From positions 1 to 64,000 of the forward strand of contig NZ_MUIO01000055.1 in the NCBI RefSeq assembly GCF_002087235.1: a stretch of 64,000 bases of DNA, given 5' to 3'. The notes below the pieces were generated by a model that ran no database searches, had not been told where the DNA came from, and was given only the letters and a program-made list of their open reading frames with translations. Of this stretch, positions 29,218 through 38,900 are shown piece by piece. The translations under genes were made by a program, and so were the position numbers. The stretch's first letter is position 1. Each line of letters opens with the position of its first letter. The stretch comes from Pseudomonas floridensis (GTDB lineage Bacteria > Pseudomonadota > Gammaproteobacteria > Pseudomonadales > Pseudomonadaceae).

Positions 29218-30594
29218 TCAGAGGCCGCCAGCGGTGAGTTTTTCGGGGTTGAGCAACACGTCCAGCTGGCTGCGCTGCAAGTCCGTATGCTCAAGCGCAA
29301 CGTCGATCACCGGACGCCCTTCCTGGTAAGCCTTCTTGGCGATTTCAGCCGCCTTCTGATAGCCGATGATCGGGTTGAGCGCCGTCACCAGGATTGGATT
29401 GCGCGACAAGGCTTCCTTGAGCTTGCCTTCGTTGACCTTGAAGCTGGCAATGGCTTTGTCGGCCAGCAGGCGACTGGCATTGGCCAACAGCTCGATGCTG
29501 CTGAGCAGGTTCTGGGCAATGATCGGCAACATCACGTTCAATTCAAAATTACCGGACTGGCCCGCCACGGTGATGGTCGAGTCGTTGCCGATCACCTGCG
29601 CGGCAACCATGGCGGTAGCTTCCGGAATCACCGGATTGACCTTGCCAGGCATGATCGAAGAGCCCGGTTGCAGCGCTTCCAGCTCAATTTCGCCCAGACC
29701 TGCCAGCGGACCGGAATTCATCCAGCGCAGATCATTGGCGATTTTCATCAATGAAACGGCGGTGGCCTTGAGCTGGCCGGAAACGGCCACAGCGGTGTCT
29801 TGCGAGCCGATCAGCGCAAACAGGTCTTTGCCCTGAGTGAACGTGACGCCGGTTGACGAGCTCAAGTGCGCGCTGAAACGCACGGCAAACTCGGGATGCG
29901 CATTGATGCCGGTCCCGACCGCGGTACCGCCTTGCGCCAAGGCTTGCAGACTAGGCTGCAACCCCTGCAAGTGCTCAATGTTGGCGCGAATCTGTTGCGT
30001 CCAGCCATTGAGCACCTGACTCATGCGCACCGGCATGGCGTCCATCAGATGCGTGCGACCGGTCTTGACGAAAGCGTGCACCTGGACCGCTTTGTGCTCG
30101 GTCACCTGGACCAGATGATTCAACGCAGGCAGCAATTGCTCGTGCAGCGCCAACGCGGCGCTGACGTGAATGGTCGTCGGAATGATGTCGTTGCTGCTCT
30201 GTCCGCAATTGACGTGATCGTTGGGGTTTACCGGCTCTCCCAGAATGCGGCTGGCCAGCGTGGCAATCACCTCATTGGCGTTCATGTTGGTGCTGGTGCC
30301 AGACCCGGTCTGGAAGATGTCCACCGGAAAATGCGCCATGAAGTCGCCGTCCAGTAGCTGATCGACCGCGCCGACTATCGCCCTGCTCTGCCCTTCACTG
30401 ATTTGCTTCAGCTCCAGGTTGGCCTGAGCCGCAGCTGCCTTGGCTAACAACAACGCCCGAATGAATTGCCGGGGCATGCGTTGGTGGCTGATCGGGAAGT
30501 TATCCACCGCTCGCTGAGTCTGCGCGCCATACAGAGCGTCGGCCGGCACCTGCAATGGGCCCATGCTGTCGCGTTCGATCCGGGTATTACTCAT
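29218..30594 (-). CDS. fumC: Fumarate hydratase class II (iron-independent)
   Basis: Interconverts fumarate and malate in the TCA cycle without an iron-sulfur cluster, so it can replace FumA-type enzyme when iron is low. It has 458 residues. The superfamily signature GSSIMPGKVNP (catalytic Ser loop) is present, as are GSGTSTNMNANEV and TGRTHLMDAMPV. I start at ATG 30594 (MSNTRIERDSMG); the open frame extends 41 codons upstream, inside fagA, without homology. It overlaps the end of fagA by 8 bases. Confidence 0.97.
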   Translation of the reverse strand: MSNTRIERDSMGPLQVPADALYGAQTQRAVDNFPISHQRMPRQFIRALLLAKAAAAQANLELKQISEGQSRAIVGAVDQLLDGDFMAHFPVDIFQTGSGTSTNMNANEVIATLASRILGEPVNPNDHVNCGQSSNDIIPTTIHVSAALALHEQLLPALNHLVQVTEHKAVQVHAFVKTGRTHLMDAMPVRMSQVLNGWTQQIRANIEHLQGLQPSLQALAQGGTAVGTGINAHPEFAVRFSAHLSSSTGVTFTQGKDLFALIGSQDTAVAVSGQLKATAVSLMKIANDLRWMNSGPLAGLGEIELEALQPGSSIMPGKVNPVIPEATAMVAAQVIGNDSTITVAGQSGNFELNVMLPIIAQNLLSSIELLANASRLLADKAIASFKVNEGKLKEALSRNPILVTALNPIIGYQKAAEIAKKAYQEGRPVIDVALEHTDLQRSQLDVLLNPEKLTAGGL

Positions 30595-30982
30595 CGCAAT
30601 GTCCTTGCACCAGTTCAGAGGGAGAAATCGAGGGCTGCAGCACGCATGAGGCCAATTGGCGGACACAGACCTCCCAGCGCTGACGACGGGCCGGCGTGGA
30701 AGCGAGCGCCTCGACATCGCGCAACGGGCGCCAGGCCTGATCCAGACACAGGCACCGCCAGTGCCACGGCAACGCAGTGTCGCGCGCCGTGTCCATCAGC
30801 AGGCGAAAAGAGCTTTCAGCGATCATGGCCTGAGGCGTGGCGGTGAATCGCGCCAGATAACGTCCCTCGGCGAGGTAATGCTCGATCAGGCGCGGCTCGT
30901 CAGGTTCAAGCGCGCAACGAATCCGCAGACTCAATCCACGCCAGTTTTCCAGGTAAGGCAGCTCGTGCTGAAAGGATCCCAT
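30587..30982 (-). CDS. fagA: Fur-associated gene product FagA
   Basis: A 131-residue protein of unknown function, first gene of the fagA-fumC-orfX-sodM operon. The name follows the P. aeruginosa operon. It has no signal peptide or membrane helix. It is rich in Arg, Leu and Trp (ENWRGLSLRIRC, WHWRCLCLDQAWRPL) and has several Cys residues concentrated in the second half, including a CVRQLASC pair. A metal or redox role is possible but unproven. The start ATG at 30982 lies only 17 bases from a Fur box. Confidence 0.85.
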   Translation of the reverse strand: MGSFQHELPYLENWRGLSLRIRCALEPDEPRLIEHYLAEGRYLARFTATPQAMIAESSFRLLMDTARDTALPWHWRCLCLDQAWRPLRDVEALASTPARRQRWEVCVRQLASCVLQPSISPSELVQGHCDE

Positions 30983-30998
30983 GACTGCATCTCAATTA

Positions 30999-31017
30999 TG
31001 AAATGAGATTCATTATT
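30999..31017 (-). promoter_or_regulatory. Fur box controlling fagA-fumC-orfX-sodM
   Basis: The plus-strand sequence TGAAATGAGATTCATTATT matches 13 of 19 positions of the Fur consensus GATAATGATAATCATTATC. It is embedded in a longer imperfect palindrome (ATCTCAAT...ATTGAATGAGAT, 30989-31026) that could hold two Fur dimers. It lies just ahead of fagA, where it would block transcription when iron is plentiful. Confidence 0.8.
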
Positions 31018-31269
31018 GAATGAGATCGAGAATCAAAACAAGAGCACTGCTGGATTTGTGAACGGAGGAGAGGATCACGTGAAGAGGGTCAGATGCGTAT
31101 CACTGCGGGTTGCGCGTGCGTTTTGACTGGCAAGGAGGACGGGTACGTTCAACTGATTGCGTACCGAGCGGGAAGAACTTTCCGCGAAAGCGCCGGTATG
31201 TCCGCCGATCAAGCCCCGCGCCTGAACACAGGCTTCGCCCCCCCAAAAGACTTATGCAGCTCTCAGCAA

Positions 31270-31528
31270 CTTGTTCGGGAAGAGGCCCGTGCAGGCGCTG
31301 GAAATGCGGCGTTTTGATAAAGCCTTCGCGGAAGAGTCCGCTCCCACAGCCTCACGACGGAGCGCCGCACCCGACTGAGTGGGGGCGAACTTGTTCGGGA
31401 AGAGGCCCGTGCAGGCGCTGGAAATGCCGCGTTTTGATAAGGCCTTCGCGGACGAGTTGGCTCCCACAGCCTCACGACGAAGCGCCGTACCTGATTGCGT
31501 GGGAGCGAACTTGTTCGCGAAGAGGCCG
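31270..31528. repeat. Tandem 120-bp repeat built from REP-like elements
   Basis: Two full units (31270-31389 and 31390-31509) align at an exact 120-base offset with about a dozen substitutions and no gaps; a third begins at 31510 and breaks off after about 19 bases. Each unit contains CTTGTTCGGGAAGAGGCC and, inverted about 50 bases on, GCCTTCGCGGA...GCTCCCAC. These are the two arms of the pseudomonad REP sequence (GTGGGAGCGAACTTGTTCGC form). The layout looks like a BIME expanded by unequal recombination or replication slippage. Confidence 0.85.
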
Positions 31529-31611
31529 GAACCTTCAATCGCGACTCACCGTTTGAAATACAAATTTGGCGAAAAGGAGCACACCTACCATTTCACAAAA
31601 ACAGGTGTCAA

Positions 31612-32958
31612 TCAGCTGCCCGCCACGGTCATGCGCTCGATCAGGACCGAACCTGTGCGAATGTTGCTGCGCAATTCGAGATCGCTGCCAACGGCGACGA
31701 TCTGCTTGAACATGTCGCGCATGTTGCCGGCAATGGTCACTTCCTGAACCGGGAATTGAATCTCGCCATTCTCGACCCAGAAACCTGCCGCACCGCGCGA
31801 ATAGTCGCCGGTGACCATGTTCAAACCACTGCCCATCAACTCGGTGACCAGCAAGCCGCGCCCCATGCGCCGGATCAGCGCGTCCTGATCTTCGGTGCCG
31901 TGGCTGACAAACAGATTGTGCACACCACCGGCATTGGCGGTACTCGGCATGCCTAACTTGCGGCCGGAATAGGTGCTCAGCACGTAGGACACCAGATCAC
32001 CCTTCTCCACGAATGGCTTGGCATAGGTCGCAAGGCCATCGCTGTCGAACGCCGAACTGCCCATGGCGCGCATCAGGTGCGGGCGCTCGTCGATGGTCAT
32101 CCATTCGGGAAACAGCCGCTGGCCGAGTGAGTCCAGCAGGAACGAGGACTTGCGATACAGCGTGCCACCGGAAATTGCCCCGAGGAAGCTGCCGAACAGG
32201 CCACCGGCCAGCTCAGCGGAGAACAATACAGGCACTTCACAGGTTGGAACGGGACGCGCACCCAGTCGGCTCGCCGCACGCTGCGCGGCCTTGCGACCTA
32301 TGGACTCCGCATCCGCCAGCAACTGGCCCTGACGGTTCACGTCGTACCAATAGTCGCGCTGCATCTGGCCTTCGCCTTCGGCAATCATGACGCAACTGAG
32401 GCTGTGCCGGGTCGAGGCGTAACCGCCGATGAAACCATTGCTGTTGCCGTACACGCGGCAACCCTGGTGAGTATTGAGCGTGGTGCCGTCGGCGTTCTTG
32501 ATCCGGCTATCCTCGGCAAAGGCTGCCGCTTCACAGCTGAGAGCCTTCTCAATGGCCTGTTCGGGCGTGATGTCCCACGCGTGATAGAGATCAAAATCCA
32601 GATTTTCCTTGGCCATCAGAGCGGCATCCGCCAGCCCGGAGCTTTCATCCTCGGAGGTATGCTCGGCAATGGCCAGCGCAGCGGCAACCGTTTCACGGAT
32701 CGCATCGGCACCGGTGGCCGAGGTGCTGGCGGAGCCTTTGCGCTGCCCCACATAGAGCGTGATACCGAAGCCCTGATCGCGATTGAACTCGACCGTTTCG
32801 ACTTCGCGCTGACGCACCGAGGTCGACAGTCCCTGCTCCAGCGATACCGCGACTTCACAGGCGCTGGCGCCCTGACGCCTGGCTTCGGCAATGATCTGCT
32901 CGACCTGTTCCTGCAGTTCGGGCAAGGCCTGGGGGCCGACGCTTTGGGATGCACTCAT
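31612..32958 (-). CDS. pmbA: Metalloprotease PmbA (TldE)
   Basis: A 448-residue member of the TldD/PmbA family. TldD and TldE form a heterodimer that degrades unfolded peptides, matures microcin B17 and removes the antitoxin CcdA in E. coli. TldE itself lacks the catalytic metal site. Family marks are TSVRQREVETVEFNRDQ, RAASRLGARPVPTCEVPVLFS and GAAGFWVENGEIQFPVQEVTI (quoted in part). I start at ATG 32958 (MSASQSVG) with ATGGAGAAAG just upstream. It is divergent from darP, and its partner tldD lies beyond darP on the same strand. Confidence 0.95.
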   Translation of the reverse strand: MSASQSVGPQALPELQEQVEQIIAEARRQGASACEVAVSLEQGLSTSVRQREVETVEFNRDQGFGITLYVGQRKGSASTSATGADAIRETVAAALAIAEHTSEDESSGLADAALMAKENLDFDLYHAWDITPEQAIEKALSCEAAAFAEDSRIKNADGTTLNTHQGCRVYGNSNGFIGGYASTRHSLSCVMIAEGEGQMQRDYWYDVNRQGQLLADAESIGRKAAQRAASRLGARPVPTCEVPVLFSAELAGGLFGSFLGAISGGTLYRKSSFLLDSLGQRLFPEWMTIDERPHLMRAMGSSAFDSDGLATYAKPFVEKGDLVSYVLSTYSGRKLGMPSTANAGGVHNLFVSHGTEDQDALIRRMGRGLLVTELMGSGLNMVTGDYSRGAAGFWVENGEIQFPVQEVTIAGNMRDMFKQIVAVGSDLELRSNIRTGSVLIERMTVAGS

Positions 32959-33065
32959 GACTTTCTCCATCAAATTCTGCTTTCGGCACAGGCCGAATAC
33001 CGACCGGGCCGGACAAGCGGCCCCCGACTGGTTATCATGGCGGCGTTTCTTTGCGGACTGCCCCC

Positions 33066-33587
33066 ATGGTTGATTCTTACGACGACTCCCTCGACGGGGA
33101 GAAAAGCAAAACCCAGGTCAAACGAGAGCTGCATGCTCTGGTTGATCTCGGCGAGCGACTGACAACACTCAAAGCCGATGTACTGGCCAAGCTGCCGTTG
33201 ACCGACGCGCTGCGCAAGGCGTTGGCCGAAGCGCCCAAGCACACGGCCAACATTGCGCGAAAGCGGCATATCCTGTTCATTGGCAAGCTGATGCGCGATC
33301 AGGATCAGGAAGCCATTCTGGTTCTGCTGGACCAACTCGATGCCTCCACTCGCCAATACAACGAACGCTTTCACGGCCTTGAACGCTGGCGTGATCGCCT
33401 GATCGCGGGCGATGACAGCGATCTGGAAAAGTTCGTTGTCGAGTACCCGGATGCCGATCGACAGCAATTGCGTTCGTTGATCCGTCAGGCTCAACACGAA
33501 GTTGCACGTAACAAACCGCCGGCCACCAGCCGCAAAATCTTCAAATACATTCGTGAGCTGGACGAAATTCAACGCGGTCTGCGTTGA
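33066..33587 (+). CDS. darP: Ribosome biogenesis factor DarP (YjgA, DUF615)
   Basis: A 173-residue, highly helical, charged protein that associates with late 50S precursors and helps peptidyl-transferase-centre maturation in E. coli. Family marks are [20 protein letters not shown] and [16 protein letters not shown], with the C-terminal [15 protein letters not shown]. The start is ATG 33066 (MVDSYDDS); five upstream codons are open but have no homology. It sits between pmbA and tldD but on the opposite strand, an order conserved in pseudomonads and close to the enterobacterial pmbA-yjgA pair. Confidence 0.94.
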   Translation: MVDSYDDSLDGEKSKTQVKRELHALVDLGERLTTLKADVLAKLPLTDALRKALAEAPKHTANIARKRHILFIGKLMRDQDQEAILVLLDQLDASTRQYNERFHGLERWRDRLIAGDDSDLEKFVVEYPDADRQQLRSLIRQAQHEVARNKPPATSRKIFKYIRELDEIQRGLR

Positions 33588-33599
33588 ATCCGACCTCGG

Positions 33600-33625
33600 G
33601 GCCGACCATCAACGGTCAGCCCCGG
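33600..33625. terminator. Hairpin between convergent darP and tldD
   Basis: GGGGCCGACC, loop ATCAAC, GGTCAGCCCC: a 10-bp stem with one G-T/A-C wobble. It lies 12 bases past darP and 8 past tldD. No clear T run, but it is the likely shared end signal. Confidence 0.5.
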
Positions 33626-33632
33626 CTCACGT

Positions 33633-35072
33633 TCAGTTGCCCGTACCGCCGACCGTGATTGCGTCGATTTTCAGCGTCGGCTGACCCACGCCTACCGGCA
33701 CCGATTGACCGTCCTTGCCGCATGTACCCACGCCACTGTCCAGCGACAGATCGTTACCCACCATCGAAACCTTGCTCATGGCTTCCGGGCCGTTGCCGAT
33801 CAGGGTCGCGCCTTTGACCGGCGCGGTGATCTTGCCATCTTCGATCAGGTACGCTTCGCTGGTCGAGAACACGAACTTGCCGCTGGTGATGTCCACCTGA
33901 CCGCCGCCGAGGTTGGCGCAGTAGATACCGCGCTTCACCGAGGCAATGATTTCCTGTGGATCGCTCTGACCGCCCAGCATGTAAGTATTGGTCATGCGCG
34001 GCATCGGCAGGTGCGCATAGGACTCACGACGACCGTTGCCGGTCCGCGCCACGCCCATCAGCCGGGCATTCAATTTATCCTGCATGTAGCCCTTGAGAAC
34101 GCCATTCTCGATCAGGGTGGTGCACTCGGTCGGCGTACCTTCGTCATCCACACTCAACGAGCCACGACGACCGGCCAGTGTGCCGTCATCGACGATGGTG
34201 CACAGCTTCGATGCAACCATCTCGCCCATCCGGCCACTGTAGGCCGAGCTGCCCTTGCGGTTGAAGTCGCCTTCCAGGCCGTGGCCGACCGCCTCGTGCA
34301 ATAGCACGCCAGACCAGCCGGAGCCCAGCACTACCGGCAAGGTGCCAGCGGGGGCCGGAATCGCTTCAAGATTGACCAGCGCCTGGCGCAACGCCTCACG
34401 GGCATACCCCATGGCGCGATCGTCAGTGAGGAAGTAGCGATAGTCGGTCCGCCCGCCGCCGCCATGACCACCACGCTCGCGACGGCCATTCTGCTCGACG
34501 ATGACGCTGACGTTGAAACGCACCAAGGGACGCACGTCGGCAGCCAGGCTGCCATCGGCGGCGGCCACCAGAATCCGCTCCCAGACTCCGGCCATGCTGA
34601 CCGAGACCTGCTGGATACGCGAATCCAGTGCACGGGTCGCCACATCGATGCGCTTGAGCAGCTCGACCTTCTCGGCGCGGCTCAGCACTTCCAGCGGGTT
34701 GTCCGGCGCATAGAGCTGAGCCACATCCTGCGAGGTGAAGGCCTGTACGCGGCCGTTCTGGCCGGCCCGCGAAATGGAGCGCGCGGCACGTGCCGCGGTG
34801 CTCAACGCATCGGCAGTGATTGCATTGCTGTAGGCAAAACCGGTTTTCTCACCTGACTGGGCACGTACGCCCACGCCCTGATCAAGGTTGAAACTGCCTT
34901 CCTTGACGATGCCGTCTTCCAGCGACCAGGACTCGGAGATCATCCCCTGAAAGTACAGGTCGGCCGCGTCGATCCCAGGACCCGCCAGCTCGCCCAGCAC
35001 CGATTGCAGGCTGTCGAGGCTCAGGCCACCGGGAGCCAGAAGGTGTTCACTGACTGAGGACAAGTCACTCAT
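33633..35072 (-). CDS. tldD: Metalloprotease TldD
   Basis: The catalytic partner of PmbA/TldE. It has 479 residues. The zinc site is visible in [14 protein letters not shown] (HExxxH-type motif), followed by [14 protein letters not shown]. The C-terminal half includes [21 protein letters not shown] and [13 protein letters not shown]. The start is ATG 35072, with CGGAG at proper spacing. It is 2 bases from the nitrilase-family gene upstream, so the two are probably co-transcribed with yhdP and rng. Confidence 0.96.
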   Translation of the reverse strand: MSDLSSVSEHLLAPGGLSLDSLQSVLGELAGPGIDAADLYFQGMISESWSLEDGIVKEGSFNLDQGVGVRAQSGEKTGFAYSNAITADALSTAARAARSISRAGQNGRVQAFTSQDVAQLYAPDNPLEVLSRAEKVELLKRIDVATRALDSRIQQVSVSMAGVWERILVAAADGSLAADVRPLVRFNVSVIVEQNGRRERGGHGGGGRTDYRYFLTDDRAMGYAREALRQALVNLEAIPAPAGTLPVVLGSGWSGVLLHEAVGHGLEGDFNRKGSSAYSGRMGEMVASKLCTIVDDGTLAGRRGSLSVDDEGTPTECTTLIENGVLKGYMQDKLNARLMGVARTGNGRRESYAHLPMPRMTNTYMLGGQSDPQEIIASVKRGIYCANLGGGQVDITSGKFVFSTSEAYLIEDGKITAPVKGATLIGNGPEAMSKVSMVGNDLSLDSGVGTCGKDGQSVPVGVGQPTLKIDAITVGGTGN

Positions 35073-35074
35073 AT

Positions 35075-35920
35075 TCACTCCGAAGCAGGCCGCAAAGCGT
35101 CCTGCGAAAAAAAGCGCCGGTGACTGGACACCGGCATCCGCGCCCGTATGGACGCCTGTTCTTCATGGTCGCGCCGGGCCAGCAGCACGGCCTCTCCCTG
35201 CGCTTGCTGAGCCAGGACGCGGCCCCATGGATCAATGATCGCCGCATGCCCGAAGGTTTCCCGAGGCCCCGAATGCACCCCGCCTTGTGCGGCTGCCAGC
35301 AGGTAACACTGGGTTTCGATGGCGCGCGCCCGGATCAGGATGTCCCAGTGCGCAGCGCCTGTCACCGCGGTGAATGCCGAAGGCGCCGTGATCAGCTCGG
35401 CACCGGCCTCACGCAGCGCGGTGTACAGCTCAGGAAAGCGCAGGTCGTAACAGACGCTCAGTCCAAGTCGTCCGACCGGCGTATCGGCCACCACGACGTG
35501 GTTTCCATAAGCATAGTCATCCGATTCACGGTAACGGCCTCGATTGTCCGCGACGTCCACATCGAACAGGTGCAGCTTGTCGTAACGCGCCACCTGCTCA
35601 CCGTGTTCGTCAATCAGCAACGAGCAAGCCGTCACTTTGCCCCCGGGCCGATCATCAGGCGGCAGGGGAATCGTTCCGGCAACAATCCATAACTTGAGGT
35701 CACGAGCCGCCTGTTTCAACCACGGCAGGATAGATCCCTGCCCCGCGGCTTCGGCGCGCCCGATATCGGCGGCGTCGCGACGCCCCATCGCGGCAAAGTT
35801 TTCCGGCAGCACCGCTAGCCGGGCGCCGCCCTCGGCAGCCTGCTCCAGCAACGCACGGGCGCGGGCCAGGTTACCTGCGATGTCGGTCTGGCTGACCATC
35901 TGAATCACGGCGAAAGACAT
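35075..35920 (-). CDS. Carbon-nitrogen hydrolase (nitrilase superfamily, Nit2/YbeM-like)
   Basis: A 281-residue amidohydrolase. The Glu-Lys-Cys triad is in [10 protein letters not shown] (Glu), [11 protein letters not shown] (Lys) and [12 protein letters not shown] (Cys). The closest families are Nit2/omega-amidase and deaminated-glutathione amidase; the exact substrate cannot be set from sequence alone. I start at ATG 35920 ([10 protein letters not shown]) rather than 14 codons earlier. It lies between yhdP and tldD on the same strand with short gaps, as in P. aeruginosa. Confidence 0.92.
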   Translation of the reverse strand: MSFAVIQMVSQTDIAGNLARARALLEQAAEGGARLAVLPENFAAMGRRDAADIGRAEAAGQGSILPWLKQAARDLKLWIVAGTIPLPPDDRPGGKVTACSLLIDEHGEQVARYDKLHLFDVDVADNRGRYRESDDYAYGNHVVVADTPVGRLGLSVCYDLRFPELYTALREAGAELITAPSAFTAVTGAAHWDILIRARAIETQCYLLAAAQGGVHSGPRETFGHAAIIDPWGRVLAQQAQGEAVLLARRDHEEQASIRARMPVSSHRRFFSQDALRPASE

Positions 35921-35968
35921 GGCGACCCTTTCTTGAATGGCATGGGCACCACTGTACTCCATGCCGCG

Positions 35969-38900
35969 CTATTGAGGCTTTTCAAAAGGCTTGTCGAAGG
36001 TGATCTTCGGCTCTTTCCAGGGGCCTTCGACCTTGTATTGCACACTGGCGAACCGTGCGACCTTGTCACCCAGCAGCTTGTCCACCAGGAACAGCGCACC
36101 GCCGATGGCCGGAGCGCCGACGATCAGCGCGGCAATCGGCAGGTTGTTAGTGACCGGCAGCGTCACCAGCAGCTTGGCATCTACGCGATCCTTGACCATG
36201 TCCAGGGTGCCGTTGAGTTCGAGGTTGCTGGAAGGGCCGGTCAGTGTGATCGGGTTGCGCGTAACATAAACGCCATCGCTGGCCACCAGCAGGCCTTTGA
36301 CCCGGTCGTAGCTAAGCCCCTTGCCCAGCAGGTCGGAGAAATCCAGACGCAGGCGGCGGCCAATGGAGTTGAAGTTCAGCAAGCCGAATACCCGAAGCGC
36401 CTGCGCGCCCCCCTCGACTTCCACGAACTGCCCGCTGCGCAAGGTCGCATCCAGACTGCCGGAATAACGCTTGAGCCCGACCCACGCGGGCGAACCGGGC
36501 CAGCGCCCGTCGAAATTCATCTCGAAGCTTTCACTGGTCACCGTCGGGGCGAAGCTCCAGGCTTTCAGAACATCCGCGAGGTTCTTGCCACCCAATCTAC
36601 CCTTGAACCAACTGCTGCTCGATCCGGGCGCACCTTCCCAGACACCTTCGCCTTCCAGCAGGATGCCCTTGAGGCCCAGGCTCATATCGGACAGACGTAT
36701 ACCGGCTGCCGTCGGCCGGCTTTTCAACGCCCACGCGCCCAGTAGTTGGTCGCCCTGAAACAACTGAGAGATTTTCACATCGAGTGCGGGGATCTTGCGC
36801 GGATCCACGTCGGCCAGAGGGTCCGGCGGATTCTCCACCACCACCGCCTTGGGGTCGGCCGCAGGCAGCTTCACGTAGAGCATATTGATGCCGATCGGTG
36901 CGGACTTGGCGTCCGGTAATGTTGCCGTGCCCTTGACCAGTGCGCTGTCCAGCGACAACGCCCAAGCGGCCGCCGTGCGCTGCAACTGAACACGGACGTC
37001 ATCCAGCGTGGCGCCCATCGCCGTCAGTTTGCCGATCTGCAGATCGACGCTGCTGAGCAGCTGCCTGGCATTACCGCTCGGATCACCGCCGGAGTAGCGA
37101 TCAACAATCGCCTGCCACGGCGCGATATCCAGCGTATCCAGACTGCCGCTGACTCGCAGGCCTTTGGCATCCGGCACAATCGCACCGCCCTGACCAAGAA
37201 ACAATTCACCACGCCCGTCGGCGAACTTCCCCGCAGGCGCGGCGAACGCCAGATTGGCGATATCGCCGTACGCAGCACCGAAGCGGCGTGGCTCGCCCTG
37301 CAGCGTCATGCGGAATTCGCTGGCGCGCTCCTGCTCTGCGGTCTTGCCAAAGGGCGCGGGCAGATCGATGGCAACGCCTTTGAGCGCCGAAGTGATCAGT
37401 AACGGGCTGTCCTTGCCGTCCAGGGTCAGTTGCAGCTGGAACGGCATATCGCCCGAAACAGGCAAAGCTTGCTGAACGTCGAGCCAGTCGGTGAGCTTCT
37501 TGATGGTGATCTGCCCGTTAGCGACGATGCGAGTCACGTTGGCGCCCGGCTTGCCTTCAGCGGCAATTTCCGCCGTCACCGGCCGGTCAAATGCCTGGGC
37601 GCGGATACCTTTGCCGCTAAGCCCCTTGCCGCTGTCGAAACGGAAATCGCCGCGCAGCCGGGTCAGATCGAGCACCGGATCGGCAAGTTTCAGACGCGCA
37701 TCGCGGGTACTGAAATCCACGGCGACCTTGGGTTCGACACCTTTGGCCAGCGCAACATCCAGCTTCAGCTTGCCATTCAAAGGCCCCTCGCCCTGCCAGC
37801 CGGCGAACGTACTGCCAGTGCCGATCGGCGCTTCCTGAAGGATTTTAAGCCCATCACCCAGCGTGCCGGAAAAGTTGCCGTCGACCAGCAGATGACTGTC
37901 CTGGCCAGCTGGTGCATGGGGAATATTGACCAGCACATCGCTGACTTTGGTATTCAGCAGTTGCCCTTTGCTGGCCTTGACGCGCACACCGCTGTTCTCG
38001 ACATACACCTTGCCATCCACGCCGGTCAGCGAGGGCCAGCCCGGCTGGAAAGCGAGCGTCGCATTGCTCACATCGAAGAACAGACTGATCACCCGCGCCG
38101 TGTCGGGAGAACTCTTGTTCAACGAGCCCTGATATTGAAAGAAGCCCTGGTTGACCGCGCCGCTGACAATTGCGGTGCGCAGCCAGTGATCCAGTTCGGG
38201 ACTCAGCACAGCAGGCAGGTATTTGCTGGTATAACGGCCATCGCCGTCGACCATGCCGACCCGCAGGTCCATGTAGTCTTCCTGATCATGCTTGAGGTGG
38301 ATACGGATCAGGAAGTCGGCTGCGATCTTGCCCTCATCGCCCAGCACCTTGATGTACGGTGCGATCAGGGTGAAGGCCTGATCGTCCAGCTTCCAGGTCA
38401 ACCGGGCGTTGGCTTTCTGATAGCGCCAGGCCTTGGCAAAAATCGGGTCCAGATGCAGCATGAAATCGCTGGTATCCAGCCGCAGTTCGCCCTGGCCAAG
38501 ATCACCGCTGATTGCGCCGCTGACGTTCGCTGCGGCCGGGGCGTCGTGATAAGCATTGAAGCCCACTTTGTCCAGATTGGCCGCAAAGCTCAGGCGCTTG
38601 TCGCCAATTGCCTGAGGACGGTAATCGAGCAACACATTGCGCAATCCGCCCTTGACCTTGAGACCGTCGACCACGGCCATCGCTTTGTCCGGCAACGGTG
38701 CCAGCGAGTCGATCAATGGGGTCAGCGGCGTCAGATCCAGCCGGTCGGCCTCGACATGCCACAGCTCTTCGCTGTCAGGCGTAGCGGCGGTCTGTGTTGC
38801 GTGAATGCGGCTTTCCCAGCGATCGCTGCCCAGGCTCATGGCCAGCGAATCGAGTTTCAGGTCCAGCCCCTTGTCAGTCCGCTCCAGCCAGGCATTGAGT

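Larger units (their letters stand above)
30983..31611. other. Non-coding region between pmbA and fagA
   Basis: This 629-base region holds the fagA promoter and Fur box at its left, an unremarkable stretch (31030-31260), and tandem REP-derived repeats at 31270-31528. The reading frames across the repeat are arginine- and serine-rich and repeat with it, so I do not call them genes. Confidence 0.75.

Noticed and set aside
31270..31528. A CRISPR-like array
   Set aside because: The period is 120 bases with whole-unit similarity, not short repeats with unique spacers, and no cas genes are near.
31093..31747. Several overlapping small frames, some with internally repeated protein sequence
   Set aside because: They only mirror the 120-bp DNA repeat. 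They are Arg/Ser/Pro-rich, occur on both strands and lack ribosome sites.
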